This document shows, piece after piece, positions 18,353 to 28,023 of a DNA stretch of 64,000 bases. This DNA is from Streptomyces wuyuanensis. GTDB taxonomy: Bacteria; Actinomycetota; Actinomycetes; Streptomycetales; Streptomycetaceae. The translations under genes and the position numbers were made by a program. The stretch spans positions 310,001 through 374,000 of the forward strand of contig NZ_FNHI01000002.1 in the NCBI RefSeq assembly GCF_900103455.1. The letters are read 5' to 3'. The notes under the pieces were generated by a model. That model was not told where the DNA came from. It saw only the letters and a list, made by a program, of their open reading frames with translations, and made no database searches. The first letter of the stretch is position 1. The number at the start of each line of letters is the position of its first letter.

Positions 18353-18520
18353 ATGGCGGCCATGAAGCCGCGGACGGGCGACGGCCCGCTCGAGGTGACC
18401 AAGGAGGGGCGGGGCATCGTCATGCGCGTTCCGCTCGAAGGCGGCGGTCGGCTTGTCGTCGAGCTGACTCCGGACGAGGCCGACGCCCTTGGCGATGCCC
18501 TCAAGAAGGTCGTCGGCTGA
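18353..18520 (+). CDS. DUF3117 small conserved protein
   Basis: A 55-residue protein beginning MAAMKPRTGDGPLEVTKEG, with AAGGGG upstream of the ATG. It matches the DUF3117 family, a near-invariant small actinobacterial protein (Rv1211 in M. tuberculosis, also next to tagA). The C-terminal ELTPDEADALGDALKKV forms a helix. Function unknown. A hairpin terminator follows at once. Confidence 0.92.
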   Translation: MAAMKPRTGDGPLEVTKEGRGIVMRVPLEGGGRLVVELTPDEADALGDALKKVVG

Positions 18521-18545
18521 CGCGGGAGCGCCCACACCTTTCTGT

Positions 18546-18582
18546 ACTGCCCCGGCACGGCACCTCGCCGCGCCGGGGCAGT
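18546..18582. terminator. Bidirectional hairpin between convergent genes
   Basis: An 11-bp perfect stem (18546-18556 with 18572-18582) followed by GCCGTTTC, between the DUF3117 gene and the convergent O-methyltransferase gene. Confidence 0.7.
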
Positions 18583-18624
18583 GCCGTTTCCGGGTACCGC
18601 CCGCCGGGCGCGGCAGGGCGGCCG

Positions 18625-19290
18625 TCAGCCGCGGCGCACCGCGCAGAGCAGCCCGTCGCCCACCGGGAGCAGCGACGGCAGCAGTTCCTGGCTCTCCCGT
18701 ACCGTGCGCAGCAGTTCCCGCACCCGCAGCACCTCGCCCGGCTGGGCCGCCGAATCGACCGTGCGGCCGTCCGCGAAGACGCCCTCGAAGCACACAAGGC
18801 CCCCAGGCCGCAGCAGGCGCAACGATTCAGCTAGATAGTCCAGCGACTCCAGCCGGTCCCCGTCGCAGAAGACGAGGTCGTACCCGCCGTCCGCGAGCCG
18901 GGGCAGTACGTCGAGGGCGCGGCCGGGGATGAAACGGGCCCGGTTCCCGGCGAAGCCGGCGGCGCGGAACGCCTCGCGGGCGAACTGCTGGCGCTCCGGT
19001 TCGGGGTCGACCGTGGTCAGCACGCCGTCCGGCCGCATGCCCTGGAGCAGGTAGATACCGGAGACGCCGGTGCCCGTGCCGATCTCCGCCACCGCCTTGG
19101 CGTCCGCCGTAGCGGCAAGCAGACGCAGGGCGGAGCCCGTGCCGGGCGACACCGAGGGCAGCCCCGCTTCCCGGGCCCGGTCGCGGGCCCAGCGCAGTGC
19201 TTCGTCCTCGGCGACAAAGGCGTCGGCGAACGCCCAGCTCGTCTGCCGGTTGGCGGTAATGACCCTCTCCTGTCCCCGTAGTTGGCGCAA
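18625..19290 (-). CDS. Class I SAM-dependent O-methyltransferase
   Basis: A 221-residue methyltransferase of the caffeoyl-CoA/catechol O-methyltransferase type. Motif I is AEIGTGTGVSGIYLL; the metal/acidic motif is DLVFCDGDRLESLDYL. The start appears to be TTG (reading LRQLRGQERVITANR), since that segment is conserved and no ATG or GTG is near. The acceptor is unknown. It is divergent from sigE exactly as Rv1220c is in M. tuberculosis. Confidence 0.87.
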   Translation of the reverse strand: MRQLRGQERVITANRQTSWAFADAFVAEDEALRWARDRAREAGLPSVSPGTGSALRLLAATADAKAVAEIGTGTGVSGIYLLQGMRPDGVLTTVDPEPERQQFAREAFRAAGFAGNRARFIPGRALDVLPRLADGGYDLVFCDGDRLESLDYLAESLRLLRPGGLVCFEGVFADGRTVDSAAQPGEVLRVRELLRTVRESQELLPSLLPVGDGLLCAVRRG

Positions 19291-19431
19291 CCGTGACTGT
19301 ATCCGCTGCGCTCGGGAACCCGCAGATGGGACCGGGCGTTATGGAAGAGCGTGGGAAAGGTGTTTGACGAGCGGCACCCGTTCCCAAATTCGCGTAAAGA
19401 TTCTTATCCGGAGCTAACGGGCGAGGTGGCT

Positions 19432-20193
19432 ATGGTAGGGGCTCTACTGGACACCACCAGAGCCGACAGGGGAGGTGCGGCTGCGCCTGTGGATCGGAGA
19501 GGGGTGCTGAGGCGCCTTCTCGGGTCGGCGGGTGAGCCGAAATCCGTGACCGACACCGCTGACGCCCGTTCCGCCCAGGCCGACTCCGTACCCACCGCGA
19601 CGTTCGCATCGGATGCGGAATCGCAGGCGTGGACGCCTCCTTCGTGGGAGGACATCGTCAGCACGCACAGCGGCCGGGTCTACCGCCTCGCCTACCGTCT
19701 GACCGGAAACCAGCACGACGCCGAGGACCTCACCCAGGAGGTCTTCGTCCGTGTCTTCCGCTCCCTGTCGACCTACACGCCGGGCACCTTCGAGGGCTGG
19801 CTGCACCGCATCACGACGAACCTGTTCCTGGACATGGTCCGCCGCAAGCAGCGCATCCGCTTCGACGCGCTGGGCGACGACGCGGCCGAGCGGCTGCCCA
19901 GCCGGGAGCCGTCCCCGCAGCAGGTCTTCAACGACACCCACTTCGACGCCGACGTGCAGCAGGCGCTGGACACCCTCGCCCCCGAGTTCCGCGCCGCCGT
20001 GGTGCTCTGCGACATCGAGGGCCTGTCGTACGAGGAGATCGCCGCCACACTCGGCGTCAAGCTCGGCACCGTCCGCAGCCGGATCCATCGCGGCCGCTCC
20101 CACCTGCGCAAGGCCCTGCAGCACCGCTCTCCGGAGGCGCGTGCCGAGCAGCGCTCCCTCGCGGGCGTGGCCGGGGAGGGCGGGACGGCGTGA
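19432..20193 (+). CDS. sigE: ECF RNA polymerase sigma factor, SigE type
   Basis: A 253-residue ECF sigma factor. A variable N-terminal extension (~1-75) precedes region 2 ([27 protein letters not shown] is its core) and region 4 ([25 protein letters not shown]). The ATG at 19432 has GAGGTGG upstream; a longer reading from 19351 is less likely. The stop overlaps the anti-sigma GTG start. The gene order sigE, zinc anti-sigma, HtrA, TatB matches mycobacterial SigE, an envelope-stress regulator. The symbol follows that lineage and is not S. coelicolor SigE of the cse operon. Confidence 0.93.
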   Translation: MVGALLDTTRADRGGAAAPVDRRGVLRRLLGSAGEPKSVTDTADARSAQADSVPTATFASDAESQAWTPPSWEDIVSTHSGRVYRLAYRLTGNQHDAEDLTQEVFVRVFRSLSTYTPGTFEGWLHRITTNLFLDMVRRKQRIRFDALGDDAAERLPSREPSPQQVFNDTHFDADVQQALDTLAPEFRAAVVLCDIEGLSYEEIAATLGVKLGTVRSRIHRGRSHLRKALQHRSPEARAEQRSLAGVAGEGGTA

Positions 20194-21029
20194 GCAGCAC
20201 AAGTCCGACCCCCGCGGAGCAGCATCTGGGGGACCGGCTCGCTGCCCTGGTCGACGGCGAGCTCAAACACGACGCCCGCGAGCGCGTCCTGGCCCATCTC
20301 GCGACCTGTCCCAAGTGCAAGGCCGAGGCCGATGCCCAGCGCAGGCTGAAGAGCGTCTTCGCCACGGCCGCCCCGCCGCCGCCGTCCGAGGGCCTTCTGG
20401 CACGGCTCCAGGGGCTGCCCGCGGGGCCGCCCGGAGGTGATGACGACGGGCGGGGAGGTCCTTTCGGCCGGGGACTTCCCGGAGATGGCGTCTTCGGCGT
20501 GACCCCGAACGGCTTCGGCTACGCCCCGGGCGGCGACGGCCTGCCCGACGGCGGCCCGGGGTCCGGATTCCGCATCCACGACGTGGCACGGCAGGAGGCG
20601 GAGCGCTCCCCGTGGCGCGGGCGGAGGTTCGCCTTCGCCGCGGCCAGCGCGGTGTCGTTCGCCGCGATCGCCCTGGGCGGCACCCTGCCGCTCGCCGCCA
20701 CCGGCGACGTCTCCGCCCGCGGTGACAACCGGGGCAACAAGGTGACGCCGCTGCGCACGGCCACCACCGGCGCGGGCACGGAAGCCAACCGCAGACGGGG
20801 CGGTGTGGCCGGCACCAACAGCACGCCCGTGGTGGCGGTGGCCCCGCAGACCCTGGTCCAGACGCGGCCGCTGACCCACCCGTTCACGGCGTCTTCGCTG
20901 CTCACGGGTGGTGCCGCACCGACGCCGGCCCGGCCGACCGCCTCGGCTTTCCAGCTCGCCACGGCTCCGGGGCCCGCCCCGTCCGTGTCCCCGCTGCCCA
21001 GCCGGCTCGCCGCCCCGCCCCCGCGCTGA
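20190..21029 (+). CDS. Zinc-binding anti-sigma factor (RseA/zf-HC2 type)
   Basis: A 279-residue anti-sigma protein, GTG start overlapping the sigE stop by four bases. The zinc anti-sigma motif H-x3-C-x2-C is at His36, Cys40 and Cys43. A Gly/Pro-rich linker follows, then one membrane helix (~155-175) and an extracytoplasmic Thr/Pro/Ala-rich tail. It should hold SigE inactive until an envelope or redox signal. The HtrA protease encoded next could take part in release, by analogy with other systems. Confidence 0.9.
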   Translation: MSSTSPTPAEQHLGDRLAALVDGELKHDARERVLAHLATCPKCKAEADAQRRLKSVFATAAPPPPSEGLLARLQGLPAGPPGGDDDGRGGPFGRGLPGDGVFGVTPNGFGYAPGGDGLPDGGPGSGFRIHDVARQEAERSPWRGRRFAFAAASAVSFAAIALGGTLPLAATGDVSARGDNRGNKVTPLRTATTGAGTEANRRRGGVAGTNSTPVVAVAPQTLVQTRPLTHPFTASSLLTGGAAPTPARPTASAFQLATAPGPAPSVSPLPSRLAAPPPR

Positions 21030-21145
21030 CGCCGCCCGGCCGCCTCCGGGAGGCCTGCCGCACTGTAGGACGCGATCCGCAAACCTGATTGAATCCAGGG
21101 AACGGTGCCCGGCGGGGCACACGGAGCGGCAGTTGCGGGGAGAGC

Positions 21146-23080
21146 ATGGAGAACGGGAAGCCGACGGGTCCCAAGCCGAAGTGGTGGAGCCGTCCGGCCC
21201 ACCCCGAGCCGTCGTCGCCCGCCGGCGCGGCCCCCACGGCGGCGGAGCCCACGGCGGGCGCGGTCGCGCCTGCCGCCCCGGCGAGCGACGACAGGGCGGC
21301 CGTCGCACCGGGGGCTCCCGTCGACGACCGGTCGGAGTACCCGCTTCCCGCGCCTGCGGCACGGACGACACCGGAGGCTCCGGCTCCGGGCCTGCCCGGC
21401 CGCGCGCCGGCCGAGCCCGCCGGCGACCCGGCTCCGGCCGCCCCGCAGCCGCCCGGCGGGACCCCCGCCGACGGCGTGCGGCTCCAGGACCCCGCCCCGG
21501 AGGCCGCCTGCGCGAGCGAGCCGGCCGCCGCCGCGCACGCCGCGCATGCCGCGCACAACGCGTACGGCAGCACCGGGCAGGACGGCACAGCGCGCGACCT
21601 CCACCCGCAGCCGGTCCAGGACGGGACACCGGCCCCGGCCGGCGAACCGACGTATCCGGCTGCTGCCGCGGCCGGGCAGCCGGGCGAGGCCGTGCGGCCC
21701 CTGCACGAGCCGGACGAGTACGGCACACCGCCATACGGCGGCCCGGGGCCCTGGGCGCCCGCACCGCCGGTGCAGCATCCCAACGCGACCGGTGGCACAC
21801 CGCCGCAGTACCCGGCGGCCAGCGGCCACCAGGGCTCCGCACCGGCACCCGTGCCCGCCGGGGCACCCGCGCCGCAGGGCGCCGTACCGGAGCAGTGGCG
21901 GCAGTACGACCCCTGGGGTGCGCCCGGCGCGACCCTGGTCCGGACCGGCGAGCCGCCGAAGAAGAAGTCCCGCCGGGGCATGGCCTTCGCCGGCGCGCTG
22001 ATCTTCGCCCTGCTCGCCGGAGTCCTCGGCGGCGGTGTCGGCGCGTACCTGGAGCGCAACGGGGGGATCACCACCGTCGAGCTGCCGCAGTCGGGGCCGG
22101 AGGGTACCGGCCGCGCGCCCGAGAGCATCGCCGGGATCGCCGCCAGCGCTCTCCCCGGTGTGGTGACGCTGCACGTCAGCGGGGGAGGTGAACAGGGCAC
22201 CGGCACCGGCTTCGTCCTGGACGCGCAGGGGCACATCCTCACGAACAACCACGTCGTCTCCCCGGCCGGCAGCTCCGGCGACATCTCCGTCACCTTCAGC
22301 GGCGGAGAGACGGCCCGCGCCACCCTCGTCGGCAAGGACAGCGGTTACGACCTCGCCGTGGTCAAGGTCCGTGGTGTCTCCGGCCTCAAGCCGCTGCCCC
22401 TGGGCAACTCCGACAACGTCCGGGTCGGGGACCCGGTCGTGGCCATCGGCGCGCCCTTCGACCTCCAGAACACCGTGACCGCCGGGATCATCAGCGCCAA
22501 GGAGCGCCCGATCACGGCCGGCGGGGAGAAGGGCGACGGCAGCGACGTCAGCTATGTCGACGCCCTGCAGACCGACGCACCGATAAACCCCGGGAATTCC
22601 GGCGGACCGCTCGTCGACTCCAAAGCCCGGGTCATCGGTATCAACAGCGCCATTCGCGCCGCGGACGGCGGTTCCGGTCCCGACGCGGGCTCGGGGCAGG
22701 CCGGCTCCATCGGCCTCGGCTTCGCCATCCCCATCAACCAGGGCAAGCGGGTCGCCGAGGAACTGATCAACACCGGAAAGGCCACCCACCCGGTGATCGG
22801 CGTCAGCCTCGACATGCAGTACTCGGGAGACGGCGCGCGCGTCGGCGAGAAGGGCAAGGACGGCGCCCCCTCGGTCACCGCGGGCGGCCCCGCGGCCAAG
22901 GCAGGCATCCGGCCCGGCGACGTCATCACCAAGGTCGACGGCCAGCGGGTGCACAACGGCGAGGAGCTCATCGTCAAGATCCGCGCGCACCGGCCCGGCG
23001 ACCGGCTGGAGCTCACGGTGCTCCGCGGCGGCAAGGAGCAGACCAGGGCGGTGACGCTCGGTTCGTCGACCGGCACGTGA
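21146..23080 (+). CDS. htrA: HtrA/DegP-type trypsin-like serine protease with PDZ domain
   Basis: A 644-residue membrane-bound protease. Residues 1-275 are a disordered cytoplasmic Pro/Ala-rich region, followed by one membrane helix (~280-302). The periplasm-facing protease domain has the triad His369 (TNNHVV), Asp402 (GYDLAVVKV) and Ser485 (NPGNSGGP). A C-terminal PDZ domain (~550-640) includes GGPAAKAGIRPGDVITKVDG. The ATG at 21146 has GGGGAG upstream. It follows the anti-sigma gene by 117 bases, likely in the same stress operon, and corresponds to Rv1223. Confidence 0.94.
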   Translation: MENGKPTGPKPKWWSRPAHPEPSSPAGAAPTAAEPTAGAVAPAAPASDDRAAVAPGAPVDDRSEYPLPAPAARTTPEAPAPGLPGRAPAEPAGDPAPAAPQPPGGTPADGVRLQDPAPEAACASEPAAAAHAAHAAHNAYGSTGQDGTARDLHPQPVQDGTPAPAGEPTYPAAAAAGQPGEAVRPLHEPDEYGTPPYGGPGPWAPAPPVQHPNATGGTPPQYPAASGHQGSAPAPVPAGAPAPQGAVPEQWRQYDPWGAPGATLVRTGEPPKKKSRRGMAFAGALIFALLAGVLGGGVGAYLERNGGITTVELPQSGPEGTGRAPESIAGIAASALPGVVTLHVSGGGEQGTGTGFVLDAQGHILTNNHVVSPAGSSGDISVTFSGGETARATLVGKDSGYDLAVVKVRGVSGLKPLPLGNSDNVRVGDPVVAIGAPFDLQNTVTAGIISAKERPITAGGEKGDGSDVSYVDALQTDAPINPGNSGGPLVDSKARVIGINSAIRAADGGSGPDAGSGQAGSIGLGFAIPINQGKRVAEELINTGKATHPVIGVSLDMQYSGDGARVGEKGKDGAPSVTAGGPAAKAGIRPGDVITKVDGQRVHNGEELIVKIRAHRPGDRLELTVLRGGKEQTRAVTLGSSTGT

Positions 23081-23188
23081 CGGACATCCCGAAGGTACCG
23101 TCGGGACAGATTCGCCGGGTACCGTGGAGCCGGCCCCGCTCGTCCCAGCGCTGCGGGCACGGAGAACGAGAACACGAGGAGCAGCAAG

Positions 23189-23635
23189 GTGTTCAACGAC
23201 ATAGGCGCACTCGAGCTCGTGACGCTCGTGGTCCTCGCCGTGCTGGTCTTCGGCCCGGACAAGCTGCCCAAGGTCGTCCAGGACGTCTCGCGCTTCATCC
23301 GCAAGATCCGCGAGTTCTCCGACAGTGCGAAGCACGACATCCGCAGCGAACTGGGCCCGGAATTCAAGGATTTCGAGTTCGAGGACCTGAATCCCAAGGC
23401 GTTCATCCGGAAGCAGCTCTCCGAGAACGAGGACCTCAAGGAGATCCGCGGCAGCTTCGATCTCAAGAAGGAGATGAACGAGGTCGCGGACGCCGTGAAC
23501 GGCAAGGAGCCCGAGGGCTCGGTGCGGGCCGGCGTCGGCGGCACGCCGGGTGGCGGCACCACCCCGGATCTCCTCAAGAAGCGCGAAAGGCCCGATCAGG
23601 GCGAGCGGCCGCCCTTCGACGCAGACGCCACCTGA
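23189..23635 (+). CDS. tatB: Sec-independent (Tat) translocase subunit TatB
   Basis: A 148-residue protein with the TatA/B architecture: one N-terminal membrane helix (FNDIGALELVTLVVLAVLVFG), the hinge GPDKLPK, an amphipathic helix (DVSRFIRKIREFSDSAK) and a charged tail. TatB length and the E at position ~9 favour TatB over TatA. GTG start with AGGAG upstream. Position after htrA matches the mycobacterial sigE-htrA-tatB order. TatB receives folded twin-arginine substrates with TatC, encoded elsewhere. Confidence 0.93.
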   Translation: MFNDIGALELVTLVVLAVLVFGPDKLPKVVQDVSRFIRKIREFSDSAKHDIRSELGPEFKDFEFEDLNPKAFIRKQLSENEDLKEIRGSFDLKKEMNEVADAVNGKEPEGSVRAGVGGTPGGGTTPDLLKKRERPDQGERPPFDADAT

Positions 23636-23762
23636 GGCCCCCTACCGCCGTCAATCCCAACGAGTCGGTGACGGGTGGCTATCCTCCATCTGTCCGGGAT
23701 CGAGGACGCCCGCGGGGGGCGGGCCGTTCCGGACCTCGCTGACCAAGGAGGCGGCCGGGTAG

Positions 23763-24425
23763 ATGGAGACGACGAGTCGGGTAGGGGCGCAGGATTCGCC
23801 CAGCAGTTCCACCGCTGAGGGGGTGCCCGCAGCCCGGCGTACCGTCGACGGCTATCTGCGCGCCCCCTTCCCCTGGTACGGCCTGGACGAGGCCTTCACC
23901 GGACAGCGCTGGCTGATGCAGGTCGGCACCGCCGCGGACGGTTCGGTGCAGCACGGCTCCATGGGGCACGGCGACGAGCCGTCGATAAAGTCCGACGCCA
24001 CCGGCGCGGAGAAGGAACGCTTCGCCGTGGTCGTCACGGTCGCCTCGAGCCCGGTGCGGCGCACCGGGGACGGTACGGGCGTCCTGGACGCCACGACCGT
24101 CTCCTCGGCCGCCTGGCTGGCCGGCTCGGGCCTGCTGGCGTACACCTGGCCGGCGCAGCTCGACCACTCCCTGCGCGACGACTGGCTGGACCAGCAGACG
24201 GAGACCGCCTTCGAGCTCGCCGACGACCTCGCCGGCCCCGCCTGGTCGGAGCTGTCCCTGCCGGTGGACGGGGTGCCGATGCCGTTCCACTACCGCGAGT
24301 CCGAGTTCGGCTGGGTGCTCGCCGGCTCCACCGGGAACGGGGTGCACATCGGCGCGTACGGGCGGGGGATGAGCGCGTACGGGCTCGGTTTCTCCGTGGT
24401 GCAGGACCTCGACGCGTACGCGTAG
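23763..24425 (+). CDS. Conserved hypothetical protein
   Basis: A 220-residue protein with no signal peptide, membrane helix or recognised catalytic motif. It contains beta-rich segments such as RFAVVVTVASSPVRR and HIGAYGRGMSAYGLGFSVV. AAGGAGG lies 14 bases upstream of the ATG. I recall homologues in Streptomyces at this place between tatB and mrp but know no function. A perfect palindromic terminator follows at 24474. Confidence 0.75.
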   Translation: METTSRVGAQDSPSSSTAEGVPAARRTVDGYLRAPFPWYGLDEAFTGQRWLMQVGTAADGSVQHGSMGHGDEPSIKSDATGAEKERFAVVVTVASSPVRRTGDGTGVLDATTVSSAAWLAGSGLLAYTWPAQLDHSLRDDWLDQQTETAFELADDLAGPAWSELSLPVDGVPMPFHYRESEFGWVLAGSTGNGVHIGAYGRGMSAYGLGFSVVQDLDAYA

Positions 24426-24473
24426 ACCGCGCGGGAGACGCCGGGCCCGGCCGGCCCGCCGCCGAGGACGACG

Positions 24474-24505
24474 ACTGCCCACAACCCCCGGGGGTTGTGG
24501 GCAGT
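24474..24505. terminator. Perfect 32-bp palindrome, bidirectional terminator
   Basis: Two 16-base arms (24474-24489 and 24490-24505) are exact inverses with no spacer, so the RNA folds with a small loop within CCCCGGGG. Flanking GACGACG/CGTCGTC can extend it. It separates convergent genes. Confidence 0.8.
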
Positions 24506-24529
24506 GCTTGCGTCGTCGTGCGGGCGGCG

Positions 24530-25663
24530 TCAGAACTTGTTGCGCGGAGTGATGCCGAGCGACATGCCCGAGAGACCGCGCTGACGGCCGCCGAGCTTGC
24601 CGGCGATGGACCGCAGGGCGGAGCCGGCGGGGGAGTCGGGGTCGGTGAGGACGACGGGCTTGCCCTCGTCGCCGCCCTCCCGGAGCCGCACGTCGATGGG
24701 GATCTGGCCGAGCACCGGCACCTGGGCGCCCGTGGTCTTCGTCAGTCCGTCGGCCACCAGCTGGCCGCCGCCCGTGCCGAAGACGTCGACCATCTCGTCG
24801 CAGTGCGGGCACGGCAGGCCCGACATGTTCTCGACGACGCCGACGATCTTCTGGTGGGTCTGGACGGCGATGGAGCCGGCCCGCTCCGCGACCTCCGCCG
24901 CGGCCTGCTGCGGAGTGGTGACGACCAGGATCTCGGCGTTCGGCACCAGCTGGGCCACGGAGATCGCGATGTCGCCCGTGCCCGGCGGCAGGTCGAGCAG
25001 CAGCACGTCGAGGTCGCCCCAGTAGACGTCCGCGAGGAACTGCTGCAGCGCGCGGTGCAGCATCGGACCACGCCAGACGACCGGCGCGTTGCCCGGGGTG
25101 AACATGCCGATCGAGATGACCTTCACACCGTTCGCGGACGGCGGCATGATCATGTTCTCGACCTGGGTGGGGCGGCCGTCCGCGCCGAGCATGCGCGGCA
25201 CGCTGTGGCCGTAGATGTCGGCGTCGACGACACCGACCTTCAGCCCGTCGGCCGCCATGGCCGCCGCCAGGTTCACGGTCACGGAGGACTTGCCCACGCC
25301 GCCCTTGCCGGAGGCGACCGCGTAGACGCGGGTCAGCGACCCCGGCTTGGCGAACGGCACCTCGCGCTCGGCGGTCGTGCCCCGCAGCGAGGCCGCGAGC
25401 TCGCGGCGCTGCTCGTCGCTCATCACGTCCAGGGACACCTCGACGCCGGTGACGCCCTCGACACCCGAGACGGCGTCCGTGACGCGCTGGGTGATCGTCT
25501 CGCGCATCGGGCAGCCGGAGACGGTGAGGTAGACCGTGACGGCGACCGCGCCGTCGGGCCCGATCTCCACCGACTTGACCATGCCGAGATCCGTGATCGG
25601 CTTGTTGATCTCGGGATCGTTCACCGTCGCCAGCGCGTCGCGCACCGCGTCTTCCGTAACCAT
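24530..25663 (-). CDS. mrp: Mrp/NBP35-type P-loop ATPase (iron-sulfur carrier)
   Basis: A 377-residue ApbC/Mrp protein. An N-terminal MIP18-like (DUF59) domain (~1-95, DPEINKPITDLGMV and SGCPM) precedes the ATPase with deviant Walker A SGKGGVGKS, the DADIYGHSVPRM switch and the conserved CPHC (Cys-Pro-His-Cys) that can bridge a 4Fe-4S cluster between subunits. It should assemble or transfer iron-sulfur clusters. ATG start at 25663. It corresponds to Rv1229c in order. Confidence 0.95.
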   Translation of the reverse strand: MVTEDAVRDALATVNDPEINKPITDLGMVKSVEIGPDGAVAVTVYLTVSGCPMRETITQRVTDAVSGVEGVTGVEVSLDVMSDEQRRELAASLRGTTAEREVPFAKPGSLTRVYAVASGKGGVGKSSVTVNLAAAMAADGLKVGVVDADIYGHSVPRMLGADGRPTQVENMIMPPSANGVKVISIGMFTPGNAPVVWRGPMLHRALQQFLADVYWGDLDVLLLDLPPGTGDIAISVAQLVPNAEILVVTTPQQAAAEVAERAGSIAVQTHQKIVGVVENMSGLPCPHCDEMVDVFGTGGGQLVADGLTKTTGAQVPVLGQIPIDVRLREGGDEGKPVVLTDPDSPAGSALRSIAGKLGGRQRGLSGMSLGITPRNKF

Positions 25664-25706
25664 ACGCACGATGGTACGGCGCGGAATCGCGCCCCGGGGG
25701 CCCCCG

Positions 25707-26783
25707 TCAGCGGTCGCCTTCGTCACGTCCGCCGTGGCGCCCGGACGGGAATAGCGCGGTCGCCGCGGGCCGTTGCGGCGGTTCCTCCTCCGCGCCGGCC
25801 CAGGGCGGCCCCGGTTCCGTCTCGTCGGAGTCCGACATTCCGTATTCGGCCTCCCGCCAGTGGTCGGGCAGCAGATGGTCCAGTACGGCGTCGACGGTGA
25901 CCGCACCCAGCAGCGCCCCGTCGCCGTCCACCACAGGCGCCGCGACCAGGTCGTAGGCGGTCAGACAGCAGCTGACGGCCGGCAGCGGGGTGTCCGGGTC
26001 CAGCGGAGGCAGCTCGGTGTCGACGAGCGGCGCGACCGGCGCGTCCGGAGCGCTCCGCAGCAGCCGGTGGACGTGCACCGTGCCCAGATACGGGCCCGTG
26101 GGCGGCTCGACGGGCGGGCGGCAGACGTACACCTGCGCCGCCAGAGCCTGGATCAGGTCCCGCTCGCCGATCCGGGCCAGCGCGTTCGCGACGGTGGCCT
26201 CCGGCGGCACCACGACCGGTTCGGTCCTCATCAGGGCGCGCGCCGTGCGTTCCGGCTCCGACTCCTCCTCCCGAGCGCGCGCGAGACCCTCCACGGGCTC
26301 CTGCGGGGGCAGGCCGCCCACCGCCGACCAGTCGACGGCCAGCGCCTCGCCTCGGTGCCGCGCGGTCCCGCCCCGGTCGCGGTGGGCGCAGATCCGGTCG
26401 GCCTCCCACTGCCCGCGGGCCGGGTGCCGGTGCACCTCGATGTCCAGGACGCTGACCTCCTCGCCCGAGTCCGCGAGCCGCACCCGCCGGTCCAGCAACT
26501 GGCCGAGGACGAGCCGCTCGTCCGGCCTCAGGCCGAATCTGCGCATGCTCACGGTTCCGGAGAGGGTGACCTGGCCGGACTCGAGGCCGGCCACGCGGGA
26601 GACGGGCACGAAGACGGGGCCGTGCCCGAGCACCTCGACGACCAGACCCACCAGCCGTGGCGGGCGGTCGGCCCGGAATGTGGCCACGAGGTCACGCACG
26701 CGTCCGACCGTGCCGCCGTCGGGACCGAACACCGGGACACCGGCGAGATGCGAGACGAAGATCCGGGGGCCGTCTTCCGTCAT
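25707..26783 (-). CDS. PRC-barrel / CBS-domain protein related to MgtE N-terminal proteins, lacking the MgtE_N domain
   Basis: A 358-residue cytosolic protein. Residues 1-75 and ~76-145 form PRC-barrel-like halves (IFVSHLAGVPVFG; LVGLVVEVLGHGPVFVPVSRV). The C-terminal part (~195-315) is a CBS pair with GPYLGTVHVHRLL and AYDLVAAPVVDGDGALLGA. In homologues I remember (Rv1232c type, about 430 residues) a helical MgtE_N domain of ~80-100 residues lies between them; here DWSAVGGLPPQEP runs into SEPERTARALMRTEP through a short charged linker. AGGAGG is eight bases before the ATG. It may sense Mg or nucleotides near corA, which is inference. Confidence 0.83.
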   Translation of the reverse strand: MTEDGPRIFVSHLAGVPVFGPDGGTVGRVRDLVATFRADRPPRLVGLVVEVLGHGPVFVPVSRVAGLESGQVTLSGTVSMRRFGLRPDERLVLGQLLDRRVRLADSGEEVSVLDIEVHRHPARGQWEADRICAHRDRGGTARHRGEALAVDWSAVGGLPPQEPVEGLARAREEESEPERTARALMRTEPVVVPPEATVANALARIGERDLIQALAAQVYVCRPPVEPPTGPYLGTVHVHRLLRSAPDAPVAPLVDTELPPLDPDTPLPAVSCCLTAYDLVAAPVVDGDGALLGAVTVDAVLDHLLPDHWREAEYGMSDSDETEPGPPWAGAEEEPPQRPAATALFPSGRHGGRDEGDR

Positions 26784-27013
26784 GCTCAGCGCCTCCTCCA
26801 CTGCCCGCGGAGGGCATCGGGCGTGAACCGCCGGGATCGTACGAGGAGCGGAACGGATTGCTCCGAAATGGCATCGTTCAACGGCTTCAGGCTAGCCCGT
26901 ACCGATCCATGGTGCTGTCGTCGCCGGTCCGGACGACTGCCCTCCGGACAGCACTCCGACCCCGGGTACGCTGCGGTCTGCCACCCCCCACGCGTATGAG
27001 AGGCAGTGCGCTC

Positions 27014-27793
27014 GTGACCGCTCTCCCCCCGGGTCCGGCAGCCCCTGTGCGCCGGGCCGCGCTCCCCGTCGCGCTGTGCGCCGTGCTGGCCGCTGCCCTC
27101 ACCGGGTGCGGCGAGGACCCGGACGCGGGGACGAACGGCGTCGGGAAACTGGAGGCGCCCGCCATCGAGAAGAAGGCCAAGGCGGCGGCCGACGCGGCGG
27201 ACGCGGTGCGGGTGGCGGGCACGCTGGTGTCCAAGGGCGGCACGTACAAGCTGAACATGCGGCTGAAGAAGTCCGGCGGGGTCGGCTCGGTGACGTCGAA
27301 GAACTCCACCTTCGAACTCCTGCGGGTCGGGGACGCGCTCTATCTGAAGGCCGACGCGGGCTTCTGGGTGCACGCCGACTCCGACGGCAAGGGCGACGGC
27401 GAGGAGCCCGGCAAGGATGACGAGGCCGCCGCCGAGAAGCTGGACGACAAGTACGTGAAGGTGCCCGAGGACGACCCGGCCTACAAGCAGCTGCGCGGCT
27501 TCACCGACATGAACGTGCTGCTCGACGGCCTGCTGGGACTCCACGGCAAGCTCAGCAAGGGCGAGCGCGTCACGATCGGGGGGGTCCGCACCATCAAGAT
27601 CATGGGTGGCGAGGGCAACGGCGGGACGCTCGCGGTCTCACTGGTGGGCGAGCCGTATCCGGTCCAGCTGAACCGGGCGGGCGACGCGGGCGTCCTCACC
27701 CTGGGGGACTGGGGCCAGGACTTCGCACTCGAGGCCCCCGCCAAGGGCGAGACGGTCGACTACGGCCGGCAGTTGCCGCGCGCCAGCGACTGA
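27014..27793 (+). CDS. Lipoprotein of the LppX/LprAFG-like type
   Basis: A 259-residue exported lipoprotein. The signal peptide ends in the lipobox LTGC (Cys ~35). The mature domain has the beta-rich pattern of LppX/LprAFG or LolA-like half-barrels (AVRVAGTLVSKGGTYKLNMRL, FELLRVGDALYLKAD). I prefer the GTG at 27014, with GAGAGG upstream, over the ATG at 26996, which has no site. The role may be lipid or precursor transfer at the cell surface. An acidic insert near 125-145 (DGKGDGEEPGKDDEAAAEK) is unusual. Confidence 0.8.
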   Translation: MTALPPGPAAPVRRAALPVALCAVLAAALTGCGEDPDAGTNGVGKLEAPAIEKKAKAAADAADAVRVAGTLVSKGGTYKLNMRLKKSGGVGSVTSKNSTFELLRVGDALYLKADAGFWVHADSDGKGDGEEPGKDDEAAAEKLDDKYVKVPEDDPAYKQLRGFTDMNVLLDGLLGLHGKLSKGERVTIGGVRTIKIMGGEGNGGTLAVSLVGEPYPVQLNRAGDAGVLTLGDWGQDFALEAPAKGETVDYGRQLPRASD

Positions 27794-28023
27794 TCCCGGG
27801 GCCGCGCTTCGTGCCGCCCCGGTCCGCGTCCGGTTCCTGCGACACCGGCCCGCGCCCGTTCCGTGGCGGTACACCGCTGCCGAGCCGCGAGGCGCCGTCG
27901 CCGGCAGCGCGCCTCAGCGGGCGTGCGTCCGAGGGTTTTGACCGGTGAGCGCCGCGTCCGGCGCCGCAGGCCGCCACGGGGCCGACGTCCGGTCGCGGTG
28001 CCGCGGCAGCGGCCCGCGGACCC

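Noticed and set aside
19773..23335. Long minus-strand frames opposite sigE, the anti-sigma gene and htrA
   Set aside because: The plus-strand proteins have clear domains and motifs; the antisense products have none.
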